Shown in pieces: positions 1-10,910 of a stretch of 64,000 nucleotides of DNA. Source of the DNA: Coffea arabica. Taxonomy: Eukaryota > Streptophyta > Magnoliopsida > Gentianales > Rubiaceae. The DNA lies in assembly GCF_036785885.1 (NCBI RefSeq), contig NC_092317.1, forward strand, positions 6,946,501 to 7,010,500. The letters are read 5' to 3'. Numbering within the stretch: position 1 is the stretch's first letter; the number at the start of each line of letters is the position of its first letter. The notes under the pieces were generated by a model. It had not been told where the DNA came from. It was given only the letters and a program-made list of their open reading frames with translations, and did not search any database. Position numbers and translations under genes: made by a program.

Positions 1-238
1 TTACCATATTACCACCCGATGTTACTTTGAATATTGGTAACCTGAATGAATAGTTGTATAATTGTCATTAAAGATACTAATCTTGGATGTGGGGACCACT
101 ATTAACCAATCTATATCTATATGTATTCAGGAAGGGATTTTTAGCAGAAACCCTCTCAATACCTTCTAAACTTGTCATACTTTTTTCTAGATTTTTGTAT
201 TTATTTTAATACATAAAAAAGTAGTGGGTTATAACCCA

Positions 239-313
239 CCTTATCACCAATCAATATTCCCACTATCCCACTATCACCTTATCACCAATCAATATTCCCA
301 CTATCCCACTATC
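239..313. repeat. Two-copy 38-bp tandem repeat
   Basis: Two near-identical units starting at 239 and 277 (TTATCACCAATCAATATTCC and what follows). The repeat lies left of the Helitron coding remnants, either in its 5' part or just outside it. No gene is visible in 1-719. Confidence 0.85.
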
Positions 314-719
314 TTAACTCATCCTACAACCACTCTTACAAATTCTCCCACGTTTCCCACTCCAATTAAGAGTCCACTCCAACTATCTCTTAATGACTCT
401 TTTTTTTTTTAATTCAAAATTGCGTCTTCACATAACACAGGAAAATACCTGAAAGTTATCCCATCCTGGTACCAGAACTCCGGTGCTCTTCTTAGTACGC
501 ATCATACTTTTTTTCTTGAACCTTCGGCAAACATCATGAAGCCAGCGGTGACGACCTTTCAGTAAGTGACCCTGCTCATTTAGCTATTGATTAGTATTAT
601 TGTGTTTTTTCACCTTTGCCCCACTTATCTGCTGTCCCAAATTCAAGTTGTCCTATTATTTAATATATTAAAATTTTTCACTCAAAATTTGTAGGGAACC
701 CATCTAAAGTTTCCTCACC

Positions 720-955
720 ATGGAATATGTCCGCCTACAAGCATTTCAACAACAACTAGATTTCAAACTCACAAGATTGCAAAGGAGGAAATATTTGCTT
801 AGAAAACGAAACATACACCGCAACGATTCCACACACCAGTTGGAAAAGCTTCAACAAGTTTGCGCTGACGAAAGAGAAATCTCAAATCAAATCCGAAGGA
901 CAAAATCCAGGCTACACCGATTAAAACGTCGTTCGCATCAAATTAAAAATTCCGG
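720..955 (+). CDS. Basic, coiled-coil-like N-terminal exon inside the Helitron
   Basis: An ATG-started stretch coding for about 79 residues, very rich in Arg, Lys and Gln (LQRRKYLLRKRNIHRN near the start, then IRRTKSRLHRLKRRSHQIKN). It ends at a possible GT donor near 955; the frame runs on as low-complexity AT-rich sequence to 1037. Position and composition fit the lead exon of the Helitron's RPA-like gene, but I do not recognise a named domain. It may be non-functional. Confidence 0.35.
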
Positions 956-1703
956 TACCGTATTTTCTTTAAATATTATTCCCCATATTGTAATTTTTTT
1001 ATTTTCGATTATTTTCAATAATATAATATGTCTATAATTTTTTTCCAACCCTTTTACTGATCGACTTAATTAACTTATCGAGTTAATTCCCTCACCCTCT
1101 CTCTCAATTTCTTATTTGTTTTGGGTTCTCTGTTGATTTTGTGAATGTATTGATTTTGTTTCTTTTGTAAGCAGTAGTGGAAGATATTATGTGCAGAGAC
1201 TCCAGCAGAAATCAATCTTCTTGCGGCCGGCTTAATTTTCCAGGTCGATCCCTTCTGCCTTTTAAGTATGTTTTGCTTTTGCTTTGCTTTTTGTCATGAA
1301 TGATATTGCATTGATTTTCTGATCATCCATTATTTCTGAAAAATTTTTACAAAATCCTAGGAACGGTTATTTGCTTATTGTTACACTGTAAAGCAAAGAT
1401 AAAAAGGTATTGCTTGCTTATATAATTGCGGATGGTATAGGTTCATGATTGAGGGTTTTACTATTTCTAACATAAATTGTATATTATAAAAATTTATTTG
1501 TTTGTATTACTGAAATTTTTTAAATTTTTTTTATTGCACATTTATCACATAAAATAGGTGTTACGATAGTTATTTTCATAATTTTATTCCAAAAATGATC
1601 GTGCATGAAATAAAAAAAGATTTTTTGATAATTAAAAAAAATAATTAAAAATGATTTAAATATTTTCGAATACTTGCTTACATTCAGAGTATTAACATAG
1701 AAA

Positions 1704-2408
1704 ATATGTTCTACGAGCTATGCAAAAATTGTGGACAGCTATGTGAAGGTCATTTTTCAAAGACTGTGTGTATGCATTGTAATGACGTGGTTGACACTGT
1801 TATTAGGTAATTAATTTCATGTATACTTAACTTCAATATATTTTTTTGTATTGCATATAATATTTTATTTGTCAAACAGGTACAACGTTAACATACAAAT
1901 CAGAGATTCCAGTGATAATATGCATCTTAATCTACAAGACAGACATGTATGATTTGTATTTGATTGTGATGCTTCTTATCTCAGGACATTACAAAGGAAT
2001 GTGGAATTTCTTAATATATGTTTATTTTTTATAGTACTATTTATAAATTATGTAAAAAAATACACTAATTTTGTACGTTCTTAATTATCAGGAAAATGAT
2101 GATAGGTTATTCGGCCAACGAATTAATTCATGCAAAGATCATGCATTTTCATTTGTATTACGCACTCCACAAAATTCAACAGAGTTAACTAAATCACCAA
2201 TTTTGGTTTTCGTACTAAAAGTAGATTGGTGTGAAGAGTGTTCGCACCTTCAAGCAAGATTATCAAATCGAATGCTTAGTATTTGTAAGTATTTCATTTT
2301 AACAACATTCAATTATATTCATTTGTATAAATATATCATTCCCTTTTTTAATATAAATTTTTATTTTTTTTCAGGATCCATCTTCAGAAAAAAGACGGTT
2401 CTTGAATG
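1704..2408 (+). pseudogene. RPA large-subunit C-terminal-like remnant (Helitron cargo)
   Basis: The exon at 1704-1806 encodes MFYELCKNCGQLCEG, then CMHC, which is the zinc-ribbon pattern of the RPA1 C-terminal domain. It ends at a GT donor. The next exon, after an AG at about 1880, reads YNVNIQIRDSSDNMHLNLQD, matching the OB-fold strands that follow the zinc ribbon in RPA1. A third block (about 2091-2290, ENDDRLFGQRINSC onward) looks like the end of the same domain, and a short last exon may lie at 2375-2408. RPA binds single-stranded DNA, and plant Helitrons often encode one or more RPA-like proteins. No continuous start-to-stop model could be built, so I treat it as a remnant. Confidence 0.6.
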
Positions 2409-2679
2409 ATATACACATTCTATTATATTTCAAACTATTGTTAAACAGATATTATATTTTAATTTTATTGGTACAAATTTTTCACCTTTATTTGTTCATC
2501 ATTTTATTTTTTTTTTCAATAATATCAGCGCCGTGCATAGCACGGGTATTTTCACTAGTTGTACGAGTATTCTAATGTAAAATATTCACAGATTATGGTT
2601 ATCATCGTCATTGTAGCATTATCCTAGAAGCAAGGGCTATTGCTTATAATTAAATAAAGTATTTTCTATTACTAACAAA

Positions 2680-3883
2680 GAAAGATCACTTGATAATACA
2701 ATTCTCCTTGTTAAGGTGCAAAATACCCGTGTCAATAAGTCAAGGCGTAAAACGGTTGTACTGGCATCAACATTTGGCGCTTTATTTGGCGTGGTATGTC
2801 TAATCGGGTGTCTGGTTCTTTTAATGAGAGTATTCAAGGAATCCAATGAAATTGAGGGGGATTTTCTGAGCAAGGTACCAGGAATGCCTGCAAGATACTC
2901 TTATGAGAACTTGAACGCAGTGACAGAAGACTTTTAGCCAAAAACTTGGGGAAGGAGGATTTGGTTCTGTTTATGAAGGGGCACAGAGTAATGGCACGAA
3001 GATAGCAGTCAAGTGTCTTACTGGTTTCGCTCAATTGAAGGACTCCTTTATAGCGGAAGTGCAGATAATTGGTAGCATCCACCATGTTAACTTGGTAAAA
3101 CTTATTGGTTTTTGTCTCTCAAAATCACACCGCCTTTTGGTTTATGAGTACATGGCTAATGGATCTTTGGATAAATGGATCTATGGTGGAAAGGACAAAC
3201 AATCTCTTCCACGGAGTGCAAGGAGAAGAATCATAACAGACATTGCTAAGGGATTAGCTTATCTCCATGAAGACTGCAGTCATAAAATAATTCATTTTGA
3301 CATCAAGCCCCAAAACATCCTCTTAGATCAAAACTTCAATGCAAAAGTTGCTGATTTTGGATTGTCAAAGCTGGTTGAAAAGGATCAGAGCAGAGTTATT
3401 ACAAGGATGAGAGGAACACCAGGGTATTTGGCTCCTGAATGGTTGAGCTCCGTGTTCACAGAAAAAGTGGATGTCTACAGCTTTGGCATCGTGATGTTGG
3501 AAATCCTTTGTGGGCGAAAGAATTTGGATTGGTCTCAGATCGAGGAAGACAGGCACTAGCTGAGTGTTTTCAAGAGAATAGCGGAAGAAGCAAGACTTGA
3601 AGACATGGTTGACAAAAAAATTTTGGACATGCAGGTCCACGTTCTGGAAGCTGTGGAGATGATGCAGATTGCTGCATGGTGTCTGCAGAGCAATTTCACC
3701 AAGAGGCCTTCAATATCATTAGTAGTTAAAGTCCTTGATGGTCTGGTGGCACCTGAAACCAATCTGGATTATGACTTCACAAGGCCATCAGTAGTTGAAA
3801 CAGGGGCAGCTGGTGATCAAGGAAGAGAAGCTTTTCATATTGCCAGCCCGCTGTTGCCTTCAACTTTATCTGGACCCAGGTAG
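2680..3883 (+). pseudogene. SD2-5-like S-receptor kinase pseudogene (membrane and kinase part)
   Basis: The frame encodes a transmembrane helix (TVVLASTFGALFGVVCLIGC onward), then the juxtamembrane VPGMPARYSYENLNAVTEDF. An almost complete kinase follows: glycine loop LGEGGFGSVYEG, VAIK-type lysine in IAVKCL, catalytic loop HFDIKPQNILL (a non-RD kinase), ADFGLSKL, and LAPEWL. It ends in LSGPR, as plant G-type lectin kinases of the SD2-5 class do. The extracellular lectin, EGF and PAN domains are absent. Two disabling changes are seen: an extra T in the run at 2931-2935 shifts the frame just before the glycine loop, and TAG at 3557-3559 replaces a codon after EEDRH. The gene starts only about 120 bp right of the Helitron end. 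A truncated expressed kinase is unlikely given both breaks. Confidence 0.85.
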
Positions 3884-4555
3884 GTGGAAAGATTCAATGC
3901 GTATTTTCAAGAGATCATGATTTACTTTTTCTGAATGACGACTAGACAAATAATTTGCCAGTTCCGCTAGTATCAGCAACATGGTTCATTTTGATGAGTG
4001 TATCAAGTGTATCTACAAATATATAAAATGAATGATGATGGATTTTGATAGGATTTTCTTGCTGCTGTTCATATGTCATTCCCTGGGCTACTAATTCTCA
4101 TATTAATTGAGAAAGAGTAAAGGATTGTTGACGTTTGACCGAAAAAAAAAAATACCAAGCAGTCATCGGAGCACGCATCCTTCTCTAAGTTCAACTATGG
4201 AGAGGGTCTCTTGTATACCGGGTCCATTATGTCACTACACGCTTGTGAGATGGTCAAATGAGTGAATCTATTCTATAACAGGAAAAAAAAATGACATGCT
4301 CAAACACTTAATAGTACTTTAAAAAAAAAATCTCAATTTTCATGATTATACTTACTAGACCTACAAGCTCGATCAAAATGAGTAAACGAATAACGGATTT
4401 TTTTAAATCTATGATTAGTACTATCTGTTTTTCAATCAACGTGCTAAGCAAATTACTGGACTGTTATGTTACATGGCATATTGGCGATCAAACTGCAAAT
4501 TTTGCACGAGCTTTCATTTAGTACTGCTAATTATATATATAATTTTTTATTTTAA
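3884..4555. other. Intergenic, no gene seen
   Basis: Contains the 3' flank of the kinase pseudogene and AT-rich sequence with short A runs. No coding or RNA gene signal was found. Confidence 0.6.
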
Positions 4556-5069
4556 TAATGAAATTACATATAAATTGCTAATTTTTATTATATTAAAGAA
4601 AAAATTGCTATTTTATTTACTTTTTTAAAAAATAAAATAATTATTTTTTATTTTGTAAATCTCAAGTAGACTCGAGTTCGAACGCGATTCGACTTGAATT
4701 TGAGGTCAGATTCAATCTAGAACTTTACATTAAGAGTTCGTCGAGTTTGAACTTGGTAAAGTTGAATTGACACTAAACTCGATTAGACCAAATTTGATTC
4801 GACTTGATTCGTCTGTAGTTCTACTCCATTGAACTCCAAGAAATGTGCAATTCGGATTTCAATAGATCTAAACAACAATTATGTTCTCACCAAATCTTGT
4901 AACGTCTATCCATATTGATCATTTTTATTCTTCAACTGTCAACACTGTTCCTAAAACAGGTAGGAAGGATAGAAGGAAAACCTGGTCCAATACCATATCA
5001 CATTGATGGACCGAAATCATATTTATTACGGAAGTTGGCTCAAGATTGACAAGAGTTTAGGCTTTGAAG

Positions 5070-5747
5070 CAGCGTTATTAGACCTGGACCGGACCGATTG
5101 ATTTGACCGGTTCGATTGTGAACCGACCTTCTTTTAGAACTGGTTTGTAGCACAGAACTGCCTTGATAAAAAAATTAGTCAAAATCGTCAAAAACCGACT
5201 AAACCAGTGACCCAATTCGACTGGTTGACCTATTTTTCAAGCTTTTCTTTCTTATTTTTCCCAAACATAATTTGAGATATCTAAATTGTAATATTTTAAT
5301 TTATTAATAGGAATAAGAAAACGGGATCTACTTAGTGCAAATACCAAAATTACTCGTTTTCGTGAATGATTTCTAAATCAAGATGTGTTCATCCCCATCA
5401 TCTTATCAGTTTAGCATCAGTGATTCCAACTTGCATTAATTTTTTTAATTTAGTTTTTTAAGTAATTTTGGAGAATGGACGTATTTTAGTCATGAATTTA
5501 CATATATATATATAATTATTAGGTGTATATTTGATTGCGAGTCCAATATTTTTGGAACATTATGTATGATTAGTCGAATATAACCAAGAATTTAATTTCA
5601 ATATTTTGAAACTTATAAAAATATAAACAATTATGACATCATGCTGATGCCAGCAAAATTTTTAGAGCGGTCCGACCGATCTGACCAGTTGATTTCTGAT
5701 CCAATAGTTTAGTCGAGTCGCTATACGATTTGAGTTTAACAACATTG
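5070..5747. mobile_element. Non-autonomous hAT-like element, copy in block A
   Basis: Imperfect terminal inverted repeats CAGCGTTATTAGACC and, on the other strand, CAATGTTGTTAAAC; both fit the hAT start pattern YARNG. Flanking 8-mers are CTTTGAAG and CTTTGATA (6 of 8 match). The interior is rich in CCGGTTCGA-type motifs, like the larger elements at 11895 and 14496. The same element sits at 17599-18276 in block B, so it inserted before the block duplicated. It has no transposase. Confidence 0.65.
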
Positions 5748-6074
5748 CTTTGATATAAGCTTGTTAATGACCTACAGTTTGCAGGCATAGTCAAAACTGA
5801 AATAGAGACTGAGAAATGACATTCTGAAATAGAGATTGAGAAATGACAGTCTTTTTAGTTGGAAGATTAAATTCTAAAATCTATGTTTTTTATTTGAACA
5901 CCTGTGTTTATTTGTTTTAGTAGACCAGTTTTTGCATTATTTACATCACTAAAAAATGCAACATGAAGTTGTTCCAACCCCACTGGCAAAAAGTTAAGCA
6001 GTAACTTTTGAAGCCGAAAGCGAAATGCACCAAGGATCAATTTCTTTGACTTCGTGCAAACGCACTCCACATGT

Positions 6075-6546
6075 TACAATTGGCTGAAGTACTAAGATTT
6101 GGACCAGCATAAAAGATAAATTGGCATACTTCTTATTCACAGTAATATTACTGCAACATTTAGGCAATGAAGATCTTGCTCCTGAGTGCTGGCTGACCTA
6201 AACGACTACAATCCATCCCCGATCAAGTTCAAATGGTAGCTAAAGCCCCGCCGTAGCTTTTAATTGGTTTTGAATCTACCTGTTTGTTTATACAAACTTG
6301 ATAGATTAATCAGTTCAGAGCGATAAAATCAAGTCAAAATCCATCCAATCAAAATGGAAATGTAACAAAATGTATTCGGAAAATCAGTTTCAGGCAGCCC
6401 ACAGCTCCAGTGTTTTTGTAGTACATGACAACCTTAATCCATTTGTACTGGCATTAGCTATTTAAGCAGAAGAGTGTAGCCATTTTCTACATCCTCAAAC
6501 ACTGCAATCTTTTCTTGGTTGAGCGATAAGCTAAGAAGTACTAACA
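6075..6546 (+). promoter_or_regulatory. KTI-1 promoter with conserved cluster-wide blocks
   Basis: Three blocks recur upstream of KTI-1 to KTI-5: TTGGCTGAAGTACTAAGATT (6081), TAGCTTTTAATTGGTTTTGA (6255), and CAGTTTCAGGCAGCCCACAG (6387). They are followed by a TATA-like CTATTTAAG at about 6459 and a 5' leader (TCTACATCCTCAAACACT). Conservation over paralogs that differ elsewhere suggests real control sites, though no named factor site is claimed. Confidence 0.65.
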
Positions 6547-7170
6547 ATGAAGATATCACTGCTCTTCATGATTTCATTCCTTCTATTTTTCATTTCCACT
6601 ATCTCCTCCTTCTCTTCAGCTGCTGAACCCGACACAGTGCTCGATATAGCTGGAAATGTGCTTCAAACTGACCTCTACTACTACGTATTGCCTGCCAATG
6701 TCCGCGGTAGGTTCAGAGGTGGAGGGCTCACATTATCGAGCATTGGCAATGACACTTGCCCGGTTGGCGTGTTTCAAGAATTGTCTGATCAAAGAAATGG
6801 CATCCCCTTGACATTTTCGCCTGTGAAACCGAGAAATGGTGTTGTTCGTATCTCGACAGATTTAAACATCCAATTTGCTTATCCAGAAACCTGTGGCGAA
6901 TCTCCAGTTTGGAGGGTTGATAATTATGTTGATCCATCGGCTGATAGCTTTGTATCCATCGGTGGAGTTGTTGGAAATCCTGGTCCTGCGACTTTAGGCA
7001 GTTGGTTCAAAATTCAAAAATTTGGCTATGACTACAAGCTTGTTTATTGTCCCACAGTCTGCAGCTATTGTGATGTTATTTGCAAAGATGTTGGCATATT
7101 GTACCAGAATGGGGAAAGACGTTTGTTTCTGATCGATTATCCACTCAGGGTCGTATTCAAGCAAGCATGA
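6547..7170 (+). CDS. KTI-1, Kunitz-type (miraculin-like) protease inhibitor
   Basis: Single-exon gene, 207 residues, within the usual 200-220 of plant Kunitz inhibitors. Residues 1-26 are a signal peptide ending SSAA. The Kunitz signature VLDIAGNVLQTDLYYYVLP occupies 31-49. Six cysteines at 71, 116, 168, 172, 175 and 179 fit the three-disulfide, CPTVCSYC-bearing miraculin-like group. An N-glycosylation sequon NDT is at 68-70. The beta-trefoil reactive loop should lie around SPVKPRNGVVR (91-101). The product should be secreted or vacuolar and is typically a serine-protease inhibitor active against herbivores or pathogens; the actual target is unknown. About 92% identical to KTI-3. The ATG lies in the same context as in its paralogs (CTAACAATG). 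Confidence 0.92.
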   Translation: MKISLLFMISFLLFFISTISSFSSAAEPDTVLDIAGNVLQTDLYYYVLPANVRGRFRGGGLTLSSIGNDTCPVGVFQELSDQRNGIPLTFSPVKPRNGVVRISTDLNIQFAYPETCGESPVWRVDNYVDPSADSFVSIGGVVGNPGPATLGSWFKIQKFGYDYKLVYCPTVCSYCDVICKDVGILYQNGERRLFLIDYPLRVVFKQA

Positions 7171-8029
7171 AAATCGTGAGATTAGAGATCCGCTGATTTT
7201 CTTGGATGTAATGTATGTAATGCTATAAGCTTGTGACAAAAAATATAAAATTATACTGGTAATAAGGAAATCCATGTAATAAGGAAGCATTCTAAGCGCT
7301 TCATTCTTAAGTACTAGTTTCGTAGCATGTGTGTTAGTGTTACATATTGCATATGAGCATATCTCATGCATTGTAACTCTGATTAGCTATGTTACTTTTA
7401 ACGATAAATAAAGCGAGTAAAATATATTTTACATCTTTCATTGCCCTTCAAATCATACGTTCCTTTCTTTCTTTCTTTTTTTTTTGGGGTGAAATATAAT
7501 TTTTCCACAAAGTATAAATATTCAAAGAAAGAGTTCTGCTTCCCATAACACGTGCAGGACGATATATGCAGTAGTAGATACAAATAGAAGTTCTTGACAC
7601 TATTTAATTCTAGTAGTTTTGATATTTTTTTACTTTTTTTCAACTTAAAGAGTAAATTTTCACTTACCTTCTTGAACACTAGTTAGTGTATATAATATCA
7701 ATGTAGGAAAGATTAATTTTTTACACAAATGTTACGAAAAGACTTAATTTATGACGAAAGCCTAGTAATGTCGTCTGAGAACGTAGCATTCTATTTGAGC
7801 ACTTCCATTTTAGAATCGGGAATAAGAGATGAAGTTAACCTGCAGCACAAACCGTTGAGAGAGATTGAGAAATTAAACATCAAACACTAAAATATGTAGT
7901 GGTCAAATTTAGTTTAAAATTACTTCAAAAACAATAGTGAAGCAATTCCAACCCACATCAAGCACCTCCACGCCACCCCCCCCCCCCTCTCCTTTGACTA
8001 AATGCAGCTCCTTGGGACGCGTTCCACTG
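7171..8029. other. KTI-1 3' flank and spacer
   Basis: AT-rich 3' flank with AATAAA-type signals around 7405 and a C run at 7976-7986. It is duplicated in block B, where insertions split it. No gene seen. Confidence 0.6.
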
Positions 8030-8533
8030 TACTATTGGCTGAAGTACTAAGATTTGGACCAGTTTAAAAGATAGATTTGCATATTATTACTTAAATAATT
8101 AGACAAGAATATTACTCCAGTTGACTTTAGGCCAGCGAACAGCGAAGATGTTACTCCAGAGTACGTACTTGTGGCTGACCTGAAGAAGTATAAAAAAATG
8201 ATCCTGAAAAAGTCAAAACAGTAGTTAAAGCCCGCCCGTAGCTTTGTATTGTTTCTGAATCTACCTATTTCTTTGACAAATTGGACAGAATTCATTAGCT
8301 TAAAGCAATAAAACGAGTTAAATTCCGTCCAATCAAAACTGGAATGGAAGAAACTGTGTTCGGAAAATCAGTTTCAGGCAGCCCACAGCTCCATTGTCGT
8401 AGATACGGTACATGCAACCTGAATTTTTTTTGAACAGGCAGTAGCTATATAAGCAGAAGGTAGGAGCCCTTTTCTACATCATCAAACACTCAAATCATTA
8501 CTTGGTTAAGTGATAAGCTAAGAAGTGCTACTA
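8030..8533 (+). promoter_or_regulatory. KTI-2 promoter with conserved blocks
   Basis: Carries the same ordered blocks as KTI-1: TTGGCTGAAGTACTAAGATT at 8036, a TAGCTTTGTATTGTTTCTGA variant at 8240, CAGTTTCAGGCAGCCCACAG at 8369, and a TATA-like CTATATAAGCAGAAG near 8445. Confidence 0.65.
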
Positions 8534-9172
8534 ATGATGAAGGCATCACTACTCTTTATCCTTTCATTCCTTGTCTTTTCCATTTCCACAAACTCCTCCT
8601 TTACTTCAGCTGCTGAAGCACCCGAGCCAGTGCTCGATGTAGCTGGAAAGATGCTGCGGACTGACCGCCACTACTACATATTACCAGTAGCCAATGTCTT
8701 TGGCAAATTCAGAGGTGGAGGTCTTACACTATCCGGCATTGGCAAGAACACTTGCCCAGCGGCTGTGTTTCAAGAAATGTCTGAGCAAGAAAATGGCATC
8801 CCCTTGGCATTTTTGCCTGTGAACCCGAAAAAAGGTGTGGTTCGAGTCTCCACAGATTTAAACATCAAATTTGCTTATCCAAAAACCTGTGGCCAATCTC
8901 CAGTTTGGAGCATTGATAATTATGTTTATCCATCTGGTGACAGCTTTGTCAACATTGGTGGAGTTGTTGGAAATCCTGGTCCTAAGACTTTAAGCAGCTG
9001 GTTCAAGATTGAAAAATTTGGCTATCAGGATTACAAGCTCGTTTATTGTCCCGCGGTATGCAGCTATTGTAGAGTTATTTGCAAAGATGTTGGCATAGAG
9101 TACCAGAATGGCAAAAGACGTTTGCATCTCACGACTGATTATCCACTCAGGGTCGTATTCAAGAAGGCATAA
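8534..9172 (+). CDS. KTI-2, Kunitz-type (miraculin-like) protease inhibitor
   Basis: Single exon. I start it at the first of two adjacent ATGs (8534 and 8537), where paralogs start; an open frame exists upstream but only with a GTG. This gives 212 residues: a signal peptide to about SFTSAAEA, then the Kunitz signature PVLDVAGKMLRTDRHYYILP. The cysteine set is the same as KTI-1 (NTCPAA, KTCGQS, YCPAVCSYCRVIC). The reactive-loop region reads LPVNPKKGVVRVSTD, differing from KTI-1 at several positions, so target specificity may differ. The first sequon position reads KNT, keeping N-x-T. It is the parent-type copy of dead KTI-4 in block B and is closest in pattern to KTI-5. Expected to be secreted or vacuolar. 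Confidence 0.92.
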   Translation: MMKASLLFILSFLVFSISTNSSFTSAAEAPEPVLDVAGKMLRTDRHYYILPVANVFGKFRGGGLTLSGIGKNTCPAAVFQEMSEQENGIPLAFLPVNPKKGVVRVSTDLNIKFAYPKTCGQSPVWSIDNYVYPSGDSFVNIGGVVGNPGPKTLSSWFKIEKFGYQDYKLVYCPAVCSYCRVICKDVGIEYQNGKRRLHLTTDYPLRVVFKKA

Positions 9173-9548
9173 AGATGAGATTTTAGATGCGTTACATACG
9201 TACGTACATAAAACACTGGTAATAAAGAAGCCTCCCTGGAAAAATGGGAAAAAAACCATGTAATAAGGAAGCTTTCAATTGCTTTGGTTGATGTATAAAA
9301 TATGCAAGTAAACTATCTGAAGTTGCTTGCTCTTTCTTGTTTCGTAAGTTCATAATAAGGCAATAATTGTAACTACAGAAAATGTTCAAAATTATCACTA
9401 AACTATTTAGAATTTTTTATTTTGTCCATTAAAGTTTATATTTAGCCGAAAGTGGCACTCAATTAATTGGAACATACATTTTGCAGCCGAAAAGTATATG
9501 TTTTTATTGCTTTAGTGACTAAAAATGAAAGTTATTACTATTGTAAGG

Positions 9549-9829
9549 TTCTTGAAACATGATTTTGTTACCTATATTTGGTTTCCTACTCAATTCTTGT
9601 TTGATAATTTCTTGAGAAAAATTTTGTATTACTTGGGTGCCTTTTAGAAATTAAATATATCGTGGGAAGTATTGAAGCAAAAAAAAAAAAAGAATAGGTT
9701 GGTAGGAAATCCAGTAAGTATTCCATTGCGGCTTACAAGAGTTAAAAAATGAAGATCATATTCCAACGGGTTATGGCGTCATGGGCCCATTCTTTATTCT
9801 TCATAAGGTTGACTGTGTGGAATTAAGAA
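9549..9829. repeat. KTI 3'-flank repeat, first copy (second at 10993-11215)
   Basis: The stretch running from TGATTTTGTTACCTATATTT to the MITE is matched by 10993 onward, which continues TGATTTTGTTACTTTTACCT. Later matches include AGAAATTAA, AGTAGGTTGG and CTTACAAGAGT. Both copies follow a KTI 3' end, so the second marks a lost KTI copy. Confidence 0.7.
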
Positions 9830-10672
9830 GGGATAATTTCAGAAACCTCCCCTTAGATTTCCAACAATTTCAGTAACCTCCCTTGAGGTATAGAAATTTA
9901 CACTGATCTCCCTTGACAGTGCTGACATCACTTAGCGTGAAATTACTCATGCATCCCAGCACATTATCTGAGATTAGAAACTAAAATCTAAAAATTGAGT
10001 AATTGTGGCACAAATCAACTAATTAACAGAATTATCTGCTAACAGCATAAATAGTATTGTGGAAGATATAAAATGGTGTGAATTTGCTATACCAATTGGC
10101 TCCATTTTGTGATTGACAAGACTTGACATGACGTATTTCAATCGTATACAAGAAAGACTCGGGCAAAACAAAAGAAGCATATAGGAAAGAAATAGAAAAA
10201 TAAGTATGTTCTTAAGGATTTTTTTCCCTTGGTTTAAAAACTAAAGTGGTTGAGAAAAGAGGTAGAAGAAAGGCAAAATTAGAATTCTTTTCTGTGCAAA
10301 ATCACAAAAGGCAAACCCTAAATCAGTTAAACAATCTCTACTATTTTCAATTTAATATTTAAAACTTATAATCTTAGTTGAAAACCATGAAAATTTCGAG
10401 ACCATCATAACTGCTATACACCTTGACTGATAATTGTTTGCAATTGATAATCATTTTTACTAATACATTTCGATTGGAATGCATAAAGGGCATTTGTGGA
10501 ACAAAATTTTCATTTCTCTCTTGGAAGTAATTTTTTAATTATACATTTTCAGAGATGGACTGATTTTTTTACCAAACCTTAAATCTCAAGGAAGATTAGT
10601 ATAATTTTTCAAATTTTAGAAGTGGTCGGTGAAATTGTTAGAAATCTCAGGGGAGGTTTTTGAAATTATCCC
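9830..10672. mobile_element. Non-autonomous Mutator-like (MULE) element
   Basis: Terminal inverted repeats of about 33 bp starting GGGATAATTTCAGAAACCTC, with the mirror end at 10640-10672. They are flanked by 9-mers AATTAAGAA (9821-9829) and TATTAAGAA (10673-10681), 8 of 9 matching. A 9-bp duplication is the Mutator hallmark. No transposase. A relative with similar termini and a shared CATTTTGTGATTGACAA core lies at 58698-59785. Confidence 0.8.
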
Positions 10673-10842
10673 TATTAAGAATGAAGGATTTCTAAGAAAT
10701 TTTTGTCTCAAAAGGCAGTTATCCTTCATAAGTGAATTGCAAAGCATTGGCTCTAGTTTGGTTCCGAGGGATCATCCTTTCAAACACCTTTTTACTCCGA
10801 TTGGCTACGAGTAATCTACTATCCAAACACCTTATTCTTTTC

Positions 10843-10910
10843 CAGAACGGCAAGAGAGTTTGACTACGAATGATTATAATCCTTTCAAGGTTGCATTCAA
10901 GAAGGCATGA
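10843..10910 (+). pseudogene. C-terminal relic of a Kunitz inhibitor gene
   Basis: After QNGKR comes a frame break, then LTTNDYNPFKVAFKKA and a TGA at 10908. This is the standard Kunitz C-terminus (compare KTI-2 LTTDYPLRVVFKKA). Nothing of the rest of the gene is readable upstream. The downstream DNA repeats the KTI-2 3' flank, which supports a deleted tandem copy. It cannot make an inhibitor. Confidence 0.75.

Larger units (their letters stand above)
720..2559 (+). mobile_element. Helitron (right part; 5' end not located)
   Basis: The 3' terminus is diagnostic: a GC-rich hairpin (CCGTGC at 2531-2536, loop ATA, GCACGG at 2540-2545), then 9 nt, then CTAGT ending at 2559 and followed by T, as expected for A^T insertion. 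Upstream lie intron-split remnants resembling the replication protein A (RPA) subunits that plant Helitrons carry. I could not place the 5' TC terminus, so 720 is only the first plausible coding position; the true start could lie anywhere left of it. No Rep/helicase is seen here, so this copy is non-autonomous. Confidence 0.75.
4556..9172. repeat. Segmental duplication, copy A (carries KTI-1 and KTI-2)
   Basis: From about 4556 the sequence runs collinear with about 17140 onward: the AAATTGCTATTTTATTTAC and GTAGACTCGAGTTC blocks, a hAT element at the same place, the KTI promoter, KTI-1 versus KTI-3, and the 3' flank to about 7690. The similarity stops in copy B at about 20254 and resumes at about 22378, matching about 7715 onward through KTI-2 versus KTI-4. 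The duplicated unit therefore held two genes. The outer edges are approximate. Confidence 0.85.

Noticed and set aside
224-412. 62-residue frame at the left edge
   Set aside because: Low-complexity translation of the 38-bp tandem repeat (Ser/Thr/Pro/His), no supporting signal.
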